A stretch of 64,000 bases of DNA from an uncultured Fluviicola sp. (GTDB lineage: Bacteria; Bacteroidota; Bacteroidia; Flavobacteriales; Crocinitomicaceae): the NCBI RefSeq assembly GCF_946478805.1, contig NZ_CAMLDC010000005.1, forward strand, positions 62,001 through 126,000, written 5' to 3'. Numbering within the stretch: the first letter of the stretch is position 1; each line of letters starts with the position of its first letter. The notes beneath the pieces were generated by a model that saw only the letters and a list, made by a program, of their open reading frames with translations, searched no databases and was not told the origin of the DNA. Below, in pieces: positions 9,101 through 17,071 of this stretch. Both the position numbers and the translations under genes were made by a program.

Positions 9101-9709
9101 GTTTGCAGCAATTAAAGTTTGGAAGGAAACTACTCCAAATTTGGAGAGGAGGCAATGAGAATTGATTCAAGCGTGGGAATTGTTGATTAAAGAATAAAGC
9201 ATCCACAAATGCAGATGCTTTTACCCGTTCAAAAATTTATCTAACCACAAACTATTATTTTTGAACTCTTTATTCCGATTGATCATTTTTAATCTACCTA
9301 TTAAAAGATTTAAAGCACCCACGCTAGCAAGCGCTTTAAATCAAACCTAACCTTTAGACACCATATCGGTGTTGACCGAAGTAAAAGAATTCATTTGCGG
9401 GATCAATTCAGAATTTTCGACCTTAACTTACACTAAACAAACCGTCGTTTTCAACCTAAATCATCTTAACTCATTGGGTTTTGACATATCAATTATTGAC
9501 ATTGATTGTTTAATCCAAAAACCTACTTATCTGTTGATTTTAAAGGTCTTTATTTATTTGGATGTGTTCCGGGTTTGAAAATAATGGTGTTCCGGGTTGT
9601 CTTAACCAACATAACTATTCAGCCAACTATAATTCCGGACTCAAATCGATTAAAATTGGTGGTTTATTTCTAGAAATCTGCGAAAATAGACGATTCTGAA
9701 TTCATGAAC
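9101..9709. other. 609-bp non-coding gap between protease and TPR/HTH gene
   Basis: No convincing gene. It holds the palindrome at 9133, an inverted repeat GATTTAAAGC (9307-9316) / GCTTTAAATC (9333-9342) with a 16-base loop, and a 12-bp direct repeat GTGTTCCGGGTT at 9564-9575 and 9587-9598. On the minus strand the inverted repeat is followed by CTTTTAA, so it might end transcripts from the TPR/HTH gene, though 370 bases past its stop. A 69-codon frame at 9369-9578 starts with GTG and has no family features. Confidence 0.5.
9133..9146. promoter_or_regulatory. Perfect 14-bp palindrome upstream of the M43 protease
   Basis: CTCCAAATTTGGAG lies 33 bases upstream of the protease ATG. It is a perfect inverted repeat placed where an operator could act, but no regulator can be assigned and AT-rich palindromes of this size occur by chance. 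Confidence 0.25.
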
Positions 9710-11512
9710 TTAGACCTTCTCAAGCGTTTCATATAGATCATCCCGCACATCCAAATTCATTTTTTTTCTCAAACGCGATCGCAATACATTCACTGATTCG
9801 AATGTAATATTCTTCATCGCAGCAATATCCTTTGATGAAAGCTTGAGCTTGATCAGCAGGCACAACTCCTTTTCATTCTGGGTTAATTCCGGATATCGCT
9901 CCTGAAGGCGACGCAAAAATTGGCTGTTGATCTCATTGACATTGTTTTGGAATACCACCATTCCATTATCCACCGCCTGAAAACTTTTCACATACGAAAT
10001 CAGTTCCGTCACATCATTTTTTTCAATGATCTCCTTTCTTCTGAGTTGCTGCAAACGAAGCGCCATCTCACCGGTAAATTCGAACTTCTTGGTGATATTG
10101 ATTGCGAAAGTGAGCAAATCCTTGTTTTTCAGCTCCAGTTCCAAAGTAAGTCGTTCAGCTTCCGACTCCTTGTATTTTAATTTCTCTTCGTTGAGTTTGC
10201 GTTCAATATGGGCTGCCCGATTTTTACTTTGTTGCACCTTTCTGTTTACAATGAAAACCACTATCAAAATGATCAAAAGACAGACAGAAAACCCGATGCT
10301 CAGTAACAACTCTTTCCTGTTAATTGATTGGGTCCGTTGCTTGGACTTCTTTTGGATTTCAAGCTCCAGTGTGATCTGGTTGTTCTGAAAACGGATAAAC
10401 TCGTTTAACATGGAATTCATCGATTGATCTTTCAGTACCAAACGAATAACTTCTCTTCTTTTGTGGAATGTCCTGATCAATTGCTCTGTCTGATGAATCT
10501 TTTCATAGTAAGCGGCCAAGGCATCATAATATTCCAGTTGAAGTTCCGTATTTGCATCTTCCAATTGAACAAGGTGGAGATGTTTTTTCGCATCTCCGAA
10601 AAGACCTAAACGCAATTCCGATTCTGCAAGATGAAGTAAGTATTCGACTCTCAGTCTCAAATCCGGCTGCGCAAGCTTGGTCTTCAAGATCATCCGGACG
10701 GCCTCCTTCTGTTTTTCGAGCGCTTGTTTGTACTCTTCCTTCAGTTCATGGATCTTTGCAAGATTATCATAAACTACTGCATAAAGGGTGCTGTCGCCGG
10801 TGAATTTCGGATTCAAATGAAAATTGCTGATTGCCCGATTGAAAAAATAGGTCGCTGTATGCAGGTTGCCCTGTTCCAGATAATTGCTCCCGATATTATT
10901 CAGACAATGCGTTATCAGACCCGAAACATGATGCCCTTTGATCAAATAAAGTGCTTTTTTATAATAGATATTCGCCGAATCGAATTGATGGGTTTTGGAA
11001 TACAGCCTGGCAACATGCTCTATCATGTAATAACGCTCAATCCTGTTTGAGTTAAATTCATGGGCGAGCGATTTTTTAGAATATTCTATAGACATCTCAT
11101 AAGCTCCCAAGGATTCCAGTGAGTTTCCTATCAATCCAAATACGATGCAGCTATCCCGATTTGAAAATCCTCCGGAACGACACAATTTCATTAAACGATT
11201 CAGTGATTGAAATTTCTTCCCGGAAAAATCATCCAAACCAGCCAGGCTCCATTCACCTTCTATTTCGAGGGATCTGAACTTGTTGATCTTGGCTAATTTT
11301 AACCCATTCGTGAAATGATTTCTTGCTTTCGAAACATCAACATAATAGCTGCGATTTCCCAATGCGTAATAAGTGGTGATCTTTTCTTTCCCACTAACCT
11401 GGTGAAGCCGTTTCGTCAAGCTATCTCCTGTACTATTTTGACTAAATCCACTTATCGGAAGGGCTAGAAATAATACAACAAACCGAGTGATTTTACAACG
11501 TATAGCTTCCAA
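9710..11512 (-). CDS. TPR-repeat membrane sensor with C-terminal LuxR-like HTH
   Basis: 600 residues: signal peptide or signal anchor (FVVLFLALPISGFSQ), tetratricopeptide-like repeats over about 60-370 (for example SANIYYKKALYLIKG, TATYFFNRAISNF, QALEKQKEAVRMI), one transmembrane segment (LLLSIGFSVCLLIILIVVF, about 400-420), a coiled coil, and a helix-turn-helix at the end (LTQNEKELCLLIKLKLSSKDIAAM then ESVNVLRSRLRKKMNL), the LuxR/GerE pattern. This is a common Bacteroidota layout: periplasmic TPR sensor, cytoplasmic DNA-binding domain. The only possible start in frame is TTG (or an upstream CTG): a stop codon lies six codons before it and no ATG precedes the signal sequence. Target genes unknown. 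Confidence 0.85.
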   Translation of the reverse strand: MEAIRCKITRFVVLFLALPISGFSQNSTGDSLTKRLHQVSGKEKITTYYALGNRSYYVDVSKARNHFTNGLKLAKINKFRSLEIEGEWSLAGLDDFSGKKFQSLNRLMKLCRSGGFSNRDSCIVFGLIGNSLESLGAYEMSIEYSKKSLAHEFNSNRIERYYMIEHVARLYSKTHQFDSANIYYKKALYLIKGHHVSGLITHCLNNIGSNYLEQGNLHTATYFFNRAISNFHLNPKFTGDSTLYAVVYDNLAKIHELKEEYKQALEKQKEAVRMILKTKLAQPDLRLRVEYLLHLAESELRLGLFGDAKKHLHLVQLEDANTELQLEYYDALAAYYEKIHQTEQLIRTFHKRREVIRLVLKDQSMNSMLNEFIRFQNNQITLELEIQKKSKQRTQSINRKELLLSIGFSVCLLIILIVVFIVNRKVQQSKNRAAHIERKLNEEKLKYKESEAERLTLELELKNKDLLTFAINITKKFEFTGEMALRLQQLRRKEIIEKNDVTELISYVKSFQAVDNGMVVFQNNVNEINSQFLRRLQERYPELTQNEKELCLLIKLKLSSKDIAAMKNITFESVNVLRSRLRKKMNLDVRDDLYETLEKV

Positions 11513-11681
11513 GATGTACAGTTCCGTTTAAATTCCATTGTAAGATAGAAAAATATTTGAGGAATGGAACTTCGGTCTCAAATACGAACTTTCAGGAGTA
11601 AGACGGAAATCAATCTGGAACAGAAATCCTTACATTCCATCACAATGAAGATGAATCGTTGTTATTCTTGAATATTCGTAA

Positions 11682-14600
11682 TTAACTAACTATCTCCCCC
11701 AATCGCTCAAATGCCTGGTCCATGTTCATTACGTTGCTGTAAAGTAAGCGCAGACGATCGTTCTTCTCACTCATCTTGCAATCTTTCGGATTGGACTGGA
11801 CATACTTCAATACTTGCGTAAACATGGGTGAATCGTAGTACTTTGACTGGGAATTCGCTACAAAATAACCGATCATCGATCCCTGTTTGATGACCAATTT
11901 CTCGAAACCGATTTCCTGCGCCAACCAACGCAATTCAAATGAACGGAGCAATTCTTTCACCACGCGCGGCAAAGGGCCAAAGCGATCAACCAGTTGTTTT
12001 TTGTAATCCTCTATTTCTTCTTTCGTATTGAGATTATCCAAATCCTGGTAAATGCTCAAACGCTCACTTACATTGTTGATATAGTCTTCCGTGATGCGCA
12101 GCTCAAAATCGGTTTCCAAAACACAATCCTTTACGAAATGTGCTCCCATAGTTTCCGTATTGCGATCGTCATACAAGTCTTTAAACTCTTCCTCTTTCAA
12201 TTCATCCATGGCTTCATTCAGGATCTTCTGATACATCTCGAAGCCGATTTCGGAAATGAATCCGCTTTGTTCTCCACCCAATAAGTTTCCTGCACCACGG
12301 ATGTCCAGATCCTTCATCGCAATGTTGAACCCGGAACCCAGATCAGAAAATTGAACCAATGCTTCCAATCGTTTGCGTGCTTCGGAAGTCAGTAAGCTGA
12401 TTGGCTGTGAGATCAGGTAACAGAATCCTTTTTTGTTGGAGCGGCCAACCCGACCACGCAGCTGGTGCAAATCACTTAACCCGAACATGTGGGCATCATT
12501 GATAATAATTGTATTTGCATTCGAAATATCAATTCCGGATTCAATAATGGTTGTTGCAATCAAAACGTCGTATTCTCCCTGGATAAAATCCATCATTACC
12601 TTTTCCAACTGCTTTCCATCCATTTGTCCGTGACCGATTGCCACGCGAACTCCTGGACAAAGACGAGAGATCATTCCTGCTATTTCTTTGATGTTCGCCA
12701 ATCGGTTATTTACAAAATAAACTTGCCCGCCACGACTCACTTCATACGAAATCGCATCGCGGATATTTTCTTCATTGAAGGTAATTACTTCCGTCAAAAC
12801 CGGTTGACGGTTTGGCGGTGGTGTATTGATGATGCTCAAATCACGTGCACCCATGAGTGAAAACTGAAGTGTTCTCGGGATCGGGGTTGCCGTAAGTGTC
12901 AGTGTATCGACTGTTGTTTTCAGCGTTTTCAACTTGTCTTTCACCGCCACACCGAACTTCTGCTCTTCATCGATAATGATCAGTCCCAAATCCTTGAACT
13001 TCACCTTGTCACTGACAATTTTGTGCGTTCCAACCAAAATGTCGATTTCTCCGCTTTCCACTTTTTTCAAAGTTGCTGTGATATCCTTGGCCGATTTGAA
13101 ACGATTGATGTAATCCACATTCGCAGGAAAATTCTTAAACCGTTCCTTGAAACTCCGCGCATGCTGATGACTCAAAATGGTAGTCGGAACCAAAACCGCT
13201 ACTTGTTTGCTGTCGGCAACAGCTTTGAATGCCGCGCGCATAGCAATTTCCGTTTTCCCGAAACCGACATCACCACAAACCAAACGATCCATCGGGGTAT
13301 CTTTTTCCATATCCTCCTTTACAGCCTGTGTGGCCTTTAATTGGTCGGGAGTATCTTCATACATAAAAGAAGCCTCCAACTCATTTTGTAAATACGTGTC
13401 CGGAGAAAACGCAAAACCGGGTTGACTTTTGCGTTTTGCGTAGAGTTGAATCAGGTCGAAAGCCAATTCCTTGATGCGCTTTTTGGTCTTTTGCTTCAAA
13501 GTAGCCCAAGCCTGGGTTCCCAATTTGTTCATCTTCGGAGCGGCTCCGTCTTTTCCTGTAAACTTCGAAATGCGGTGCAAGGAGTGAATACTTACATACA
13601 ACACATCGCCATCGCGGTAAACCAGGCGGATCGCCTCCTGCGGTTTCCCATTCACATCTATGGTTTGAAGTCCGGAAAATTGTCCGACTCCATGGTCAAT
13701 ATGTGTTACGTAATCTCCTTTTTGGAGGTTGTAAATTTCCTTTAAAGTGAGCGCTTGCTTCGCCTGGCGGAATCCTTCCTTCAACTTGAAACGGTGATAA
13801 CGTTCAAAGATCTGGTGGTCTGTGTAGCAAACCAGTTTCAGATCCGGAATGATGAACCCCTCATGCAGTGCGATATTCATCGGTTCAAATTCCACTTCTG
13901 CGCCGATATCCTCAAAGATCTGGTACAAGCGTTCAATCTGTTTCGGCTGATTGGAAAATATAAGATTTTCTGATCCTGCTTTTTTACGCGCTATCAAATC
14001 GTCTTTCAATAAATCAAAATCCTTATTGAAGGTCGGTTGGTGCAATGTTTCGAATGTGATGACATCCGATGGCTTAAAAGCATATTCCGGCCCGATTTCC
14101 ACTATCGAATGTGCAGGGATTTGGGCCTTCCAATCGGACGGATGCATGTACAATTCACTTGGCAAGCTATGCTTGACCGTATTTTTCGGAAGAGCGTCGT
14201 AAACCTTTACTGCCTTTTCATAATCCTTTTCCAAGGCAGCTTTTACCAAGTCATTCGAAGCCAACCAAATGGTGGTATGTTTCCCAATGAATTCCAGGAA
14301 TGTTCCATTGCCATTCAAAACCAACTGGCGCTGCACATTTGGAACCACCGAAAAATGGGTATGTGTTTTAATCGATAATTGCGAAACAGGATCAAAGGTT
14401 CGGATCGAATCCACCTCATCTCCGAAGAATTCCACCCGAAACGGTTGGTCATTTGAAAAGGAGAAAATATCTACAATTCCTCCACGAATTGAAAACTGAC
14501 CCGGTTCGTACACAAAGTCCACTCGTTCAAAACCATACTCCAGCAACAATTCATTGAAGAAATCGATTGAATAAGTCTTGCCACGCTCCACCCGCATCGT

Positions 14601-15023
14601 GTTTTCAGAGAGCTTTTTCTGAGTGGGAACACGTTCAAATAAGGCTTGTGGATAAGTGATCACCCACGTATTTTTCCCGGTATTCACTTTTTCCAGTACT
14701 TCCGCGCGTGCAACCACATTCGCATTGTCGGTTTCTTCCAATTGATAAGGTGTGCGGTAAGAAGCCGGGTAAAAAAAGATATGTTTATTATCCGGATATA
14801 ATTGTTCCAGGTCGTTGAGAAAATAAGCTGCGGTTTCCTTGTCTTCCAAAACAAACAAATGGTTTCCGGGAACTTGCTCACAAACGGAAGCTACTGCAAT
14901 CGACTTAGAGGAACCGATCAGCCCTTTCCAATGAATACGAATTTCTGCCTGTTGCAATAAGTCAGCTGTCTGATCAAGTCCTTTGAGCTTTTTGAAAAGT
15001 TGTAAAAAATGTGCCTGGTCCAT
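11682..15023 (-). CDS. mfd: Transcription-repair coupling factor Mfd
   Basis: Mfd releases RNA polymerase stalled at DNA damage and recruits UvrA. About 1113 residues. In order: UvrB-like N-terminal module, the CarD-like RNA polymerase interaction domain (LQKGDYVTHIDHGVGQF), the RecG-like helicase with Walker A (VCGDVGFGKTEIAMRA), DEEQ box (IIIDEEQKFG), TATPIPRT and QLRGRVGRS motifs, and the C-terminal TRCF domain. The frame extends to a TTG at 15080 with another ATG at 15068; I prefer ATG 15023 (MDQAHFLQLF), which gives the usual family beginning. A partial promoter match at about 15098-15105 would permit the longer starts, so the N-terminus is not certain. Confidence 0.96.
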   Translation of the reverse strand: MDQAHFLQLFKKLKGLDQTADLLQQAEIRIHWKGLIGSSKSIAVASVCEQVPGNHLFVLEDKETAAYFLNDLEQLYPDNKHIFFYPASYRTPYQLEETDNANVVARAEVLEKVNTGKNTWVITYPQALFERVPTQKKLSENTMRVERGKTYSIDFFNELLLEYGFERVDFVYEPGQFSIRGGIVDIFSFSNDQPFRVEFFGDEVDSIRTFDPVSQLSIKTHTHFSVVPNVQRQLVLNGNGTFLEFIGKHTTIWLASNDLVKAALEKDYEKAVKVYDALPKNTVKHSLPSELYMHPSDWKAQIPAHSIVEIGPEYAFKPSDVITFETLHQPTFNKDFDLLKDDLIARKKAGSENLIFSNQPKQIERLYQIFEDIGAEVEFEPMNIALHEGFIIPDLKLVCYTDHQIFERYHRFKLKEGFRQAKQALTLKEIYNLQKGDYVTHIDHGVGQFSGLQTIDVNGKPQEAIRLVYRDGDVLYVSIHSLHRISKFTGKDGAAPKMNKLGTQAWATLKQKTKKRIKELAFDLIQLYAKRKSQPGFAFSPDTYLQNELEASFMYEDTPDQLKATQAVKEDMEKDTPMDRLVCGDVGFGKTEIAMRAAFKAVADSKQVAVLVPTTILSHQHARSFKERFKNFPANVDYINRFKSAKDITATLKKVESGEIDILVGTHKIVSDKVKFKDLGLIIIDEEQKFGVAVKDKLKTLKTTVDTLTLTATPIPRTLQFSLMGARDLSIINTPPPNRQPVLTEVITFNEENIRDAISYEVSRGGQVYFVNNRLANIKEIAGMISRLCPGVRVAIGHGQMDGKQLEKVMMDFIQGEYDVLIATTIIESGIDISNANTIIINDAHMFGLSDLHQLRGRVGRSNKKGFCYLISQPISLLTSEARKRLEALVQFSDLGSGFNIAMKDLDIRGAGNLLGGEQSGFISEIGFEMYQKILNEAMDELKEEEFKDLYDDRNTETMGAHFVKDCVLETDFELRITEDYINNVSERLSIYQDLDNLNTKEEIEDYKKQLVDRFGPLPRVVKELLRSFELRWLAQEIGFEKLVIKQGSMIGYFVANSQSKYYDSPMFTQVLKYVQSNPKDCKMSEKNDRLRLLYSNVMNMDQAFERLGEIVS

Positions 15024-15319
15024 ATTTTGAATAAACAGTTTAGGGGTAACAGCGCACTGTACCCCCATGTAAAATTCCAATAGTTATCGGAACGATGCAA
15101 AGGTCGTGATTTTCTTTAAAATGACATTCAGTAGTGTTTGTTTTTTGGTTTACTCAAATAATAAAATCGATTCGTCGGAATCACATTTATGCTGTTTTGA
15201 AATGAATTTTTTCAAAATGAAAAAACAGGACCAACCCAAAAAGACTAAACCTAATAAAATCAAGTAGTTTCAATATTGGCATAGCTTTTACTAGTAGATA
15301 ATCGCTAAAAACAAATATT

Positions 15320-15844
15320 ATGAAAACGATATATTTTGTAACCTTGGTTACAGCGATGATGTTGGGAATTTCTACTGGGTGCAAGAAGAAAGAAGGAAAT
15401 AGTCAGATGACTGTGAAGATGGTGGATGCGCCCGGTGATTTCCAACAGGTAAATGTAGAAGTTTTGCAGGTGCAGGTGCATCACAGTGCACAAGGTTGGA
15501 TCAATCTTCCAACAAACGCAGGAGTTTACGATCTTTTGACTTTGCAAAATGACGTTTCTGCAACACTTGTAAATACAGGTACACTTCCTTCCGGACACCT
15601 GGAGCAATTCCGATTGATCCTTGGAGATGAGAACAATGTGATGATAGACAGTGTGTATTTTCCGCTTGCAACTCCATCAGCTCAGCAATCCGGTTTAAAA
15701 ATTAATCTCAATACTGATTTCGCGCCGAATAACACTTATGAAGTGTTGCTGGATTTTGACGCAAACAGCAGTATCGTTACTGAAGGAAATGGTTCTTATT
15801 CCTTAAAACCCGTTATAAAAGTTTTATCAATCAATCCCCTTTAG
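15320..15844 (+). CDS. DUF4382-type lipoprotein
   Basis: 174 residues. The leader ends in a lipobox (GISTGC), so the mature protein is lipid-anchored. The rest matches the DUF4382 pattern: MTVKMVDAPGDFQQVNVEVLQVQVH, the YDLLTLQN segment, and LPSGHLEQFRLIL, closing with KPVIKVL. Members are small beta-rich envelope proteins of unknown role, widespread in Bacteroidota. Single gene with its own terminator. No ligand or partner can be inferred. Confidence 0.8.
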   Translation: MKTIYFVTLVTAMMLGISTGCKKKEGNSQMTVKMVDAPGDFQQVNVEVLQVQVHHSAQGWINLPTNAGVYDLLTLQNDVSATLVNTGTLPSGHLEQFRLILGDENNVMIDSVYFPLATPSAQQSGLKINLNTDFAPNNTYEVLLDFDANSSIVTEGNGSYSLKPVIKVLSINPL

Positions 15845-15877
15845 GTGTGGTGTAATAAGTAGTAGTAGTATGTCCAC

Positions 15878-15909
15878 AAAGCCATTCGTCTCCACGAGTG
15901 GCTTTTTTT
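15878..15909 (+). terminator. Rho-independent terminator after the DUF4382 gene
   Basis: AAAGCCATTCGT (15878-15889), loop CTCC, ACGAGTGGCTTT (15894-15905): a 12-bp stem with one T-G wobble, followed by a T-run. Confidence 0.9.
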
Positions 15910-15978
15910 ATTTCACATAAATTGTTGGTTAGATCTGATTTTTTATTTCATATCCTTTTCTCGAAACATGCAGATTTG

Positions 15979-15986
15979 TAACTTTG
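15979..15986 (+). promoter_or_regulatory. Promoter -7 element TAACTTTG
   Basis: TAACTTTG fits TAnnTTTG and lies 15 bases before the ATG at 16001, the short leader usual in Bacteroidota. No clear TTG box is found 19-21 bases upstream, so the call rests on the -7 element alone. Confidence 0.45.
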
Positions 15987-16000
15987 AGAAAACTTAATAT

Positions 16001-16888
16001 ATGAGAAAAATCATCTTATCATTGACCACACTATTTTTCGTGTGTTTGTCGTATTCGCAAGTATTGCAATATACTCCGGATTCAAAACAATTTCAATCTT
16101 TAATTACCCGCACCATCAATGTGGTTGAAACAGGAAATGAAGATTTTGATAAAGCAATGCATACTGCTTTTGACACCTACTGGAAATCTACCAAGTTTGA
16201 GTACATTACTTACGACGATTTTAAAAAATCAGTTACAGATCAAAGTAAATCGTTCTTTATTCCGATGAACATCAATGTTACATTTACAAAAACCAAAGGG
16301 ATGCAGCAACAAGCTTTGTATGAAAAAACCAAGTTTTGGTATGGTTTGATCAACGGAGGAAAAAAATCCATTGAGAGTTATGGAGATAATGATGTCATTG
16401 TTTTGAGTCCAATTGGCTTATATAGCGGTGAAGACCAACTTTTCCCTTCCAAATACCGATTGGATTATGTAGTCAAATCAATGGATGATGCTATCACAGC
16501 AGCAAAAAATGGGGATATCAAAGGTAAACTTCTTGAAAGTTTAAAGCCCATCAATGCAGGATTTGTAAAGATTGCGAAAGAAAAAACGTTGATCATTAAC
16601 AAAGATGCTCACTCCATTGCATTGGGGAAAGACCGCGGTCAAACCACTCTCGAAAAAGCATTTGCCGAATATCCATACAAATATAAATTTGTGAGTGACA
16701 GTGAATTCAAAGAAATCATGGCCGGAACCGATGAATCTTATATTTGTTTGTTGCCAGTAATTGAAGTAAATAAACACATCCTGGTTTTTGAACCTTCTAC
16801 GAAGAAAACCGTTTATTACGGATGGCAAATGCAAGGTCTTGAAGTAAAATCCGGGGATATCAAATCCCTTGCGAAAGGCGATTTTTAA
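16001..16888 (+). CDS. Secreted protein of unknown function
   Basis: 295 residues; not recognised. A signal peptide (MRKIILSLTTLFFVCLSYSQ) is followed by a soluble alpha/beta-looking protein with no lipobox or membrane segment. Visible features: a basic region around 65-105 (YDDFKKSVTDQSKSFFIP), an IVLSPIGLYSGED segment at about 145, and a repeated pattern of short beta strands near the C-terminus (YICLLPVIEVNKHILVFEP). It probably works in the periplasm. It has its own promoter and terminator, so it is not part of an operon. Confidence 0.75.
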   Translation: MRKIILSLTTLFFVCLSYSQVLQYTPDSKQFQSLITRTINVVETGNEDFDKAMHTAFDTYWKSTKFEYITYDDFKKSVTDQSKSFFIPMNINVTFTKTKGMQQQALYEKTKFWYGLINGGKKSIESYGDNDVIVLSPIGLYSGEDQLFPSKYRLDYVVKSMDDAITAAKNGDIKGKLLESLKPINAGFVKIAKEKTLIINKDAHSIALGKDRGQTTLEKAFAEYPYKYKFVSDSEFKEIMAGTDESYICLLPVIEVNKHILVFEPSTKKTVYYGWQMQGLEVKSGDIKSLAKGDF

Positions 16889-16907
16889 ACATAAAAAATG
16901 AATAATC

Positions 16908-16940
16908 AGGCGGTTTCTTCTAAAGGAGCCGCTTTTTTTT
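16908..16940 (+). terminator. Rho-independent terminator
   Basis: GCGGTTTC (16910-16917), loop TTCTAAA, GGAGCCGC (16925-16932) pairs over 8 bp with two G-T wobbles and runs into eight or more T residues. Confidence 0.8.
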
Positions 16941-17003
16941 TGAAAAATTCTTAATTTCAAATGAACCTTTGAGCATTCATTGAGTAATCCTTTTAGAAAC
17001 CCT

Positions 17004-17057
17004 AAAAATCGAGCGCGCTACGCTTACACAGTAGCTTCAGCGCAGGTGCAGATTTTT
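17004..17057 (+). promoter_or_regulatory. Nested hairpin in the leader of the FGE-like operon
   Basis: AAAAATC (17004-17010) pairs with GATTTTT (17051-17057); inside it GCGC pairs with GCGC and GCTAC (17017-17021) with GTAGC (17031-17035). It ends in TTTTTCTT 15 bases before the ATG at 17072, so it looks like a terminator or attenuator in the 5' leader. It is an imperfect structure and unsupported by comparison. Confidence 0.4.
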
Positions 17058-17071
17058 CTTAAATTAATAAC

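Noticed and set aside
9369..9578. Possible 69-residue protein (GTG start)
   Set aside because: No promoter, no recognisable domain and AT-driven composition; left as non-coding.
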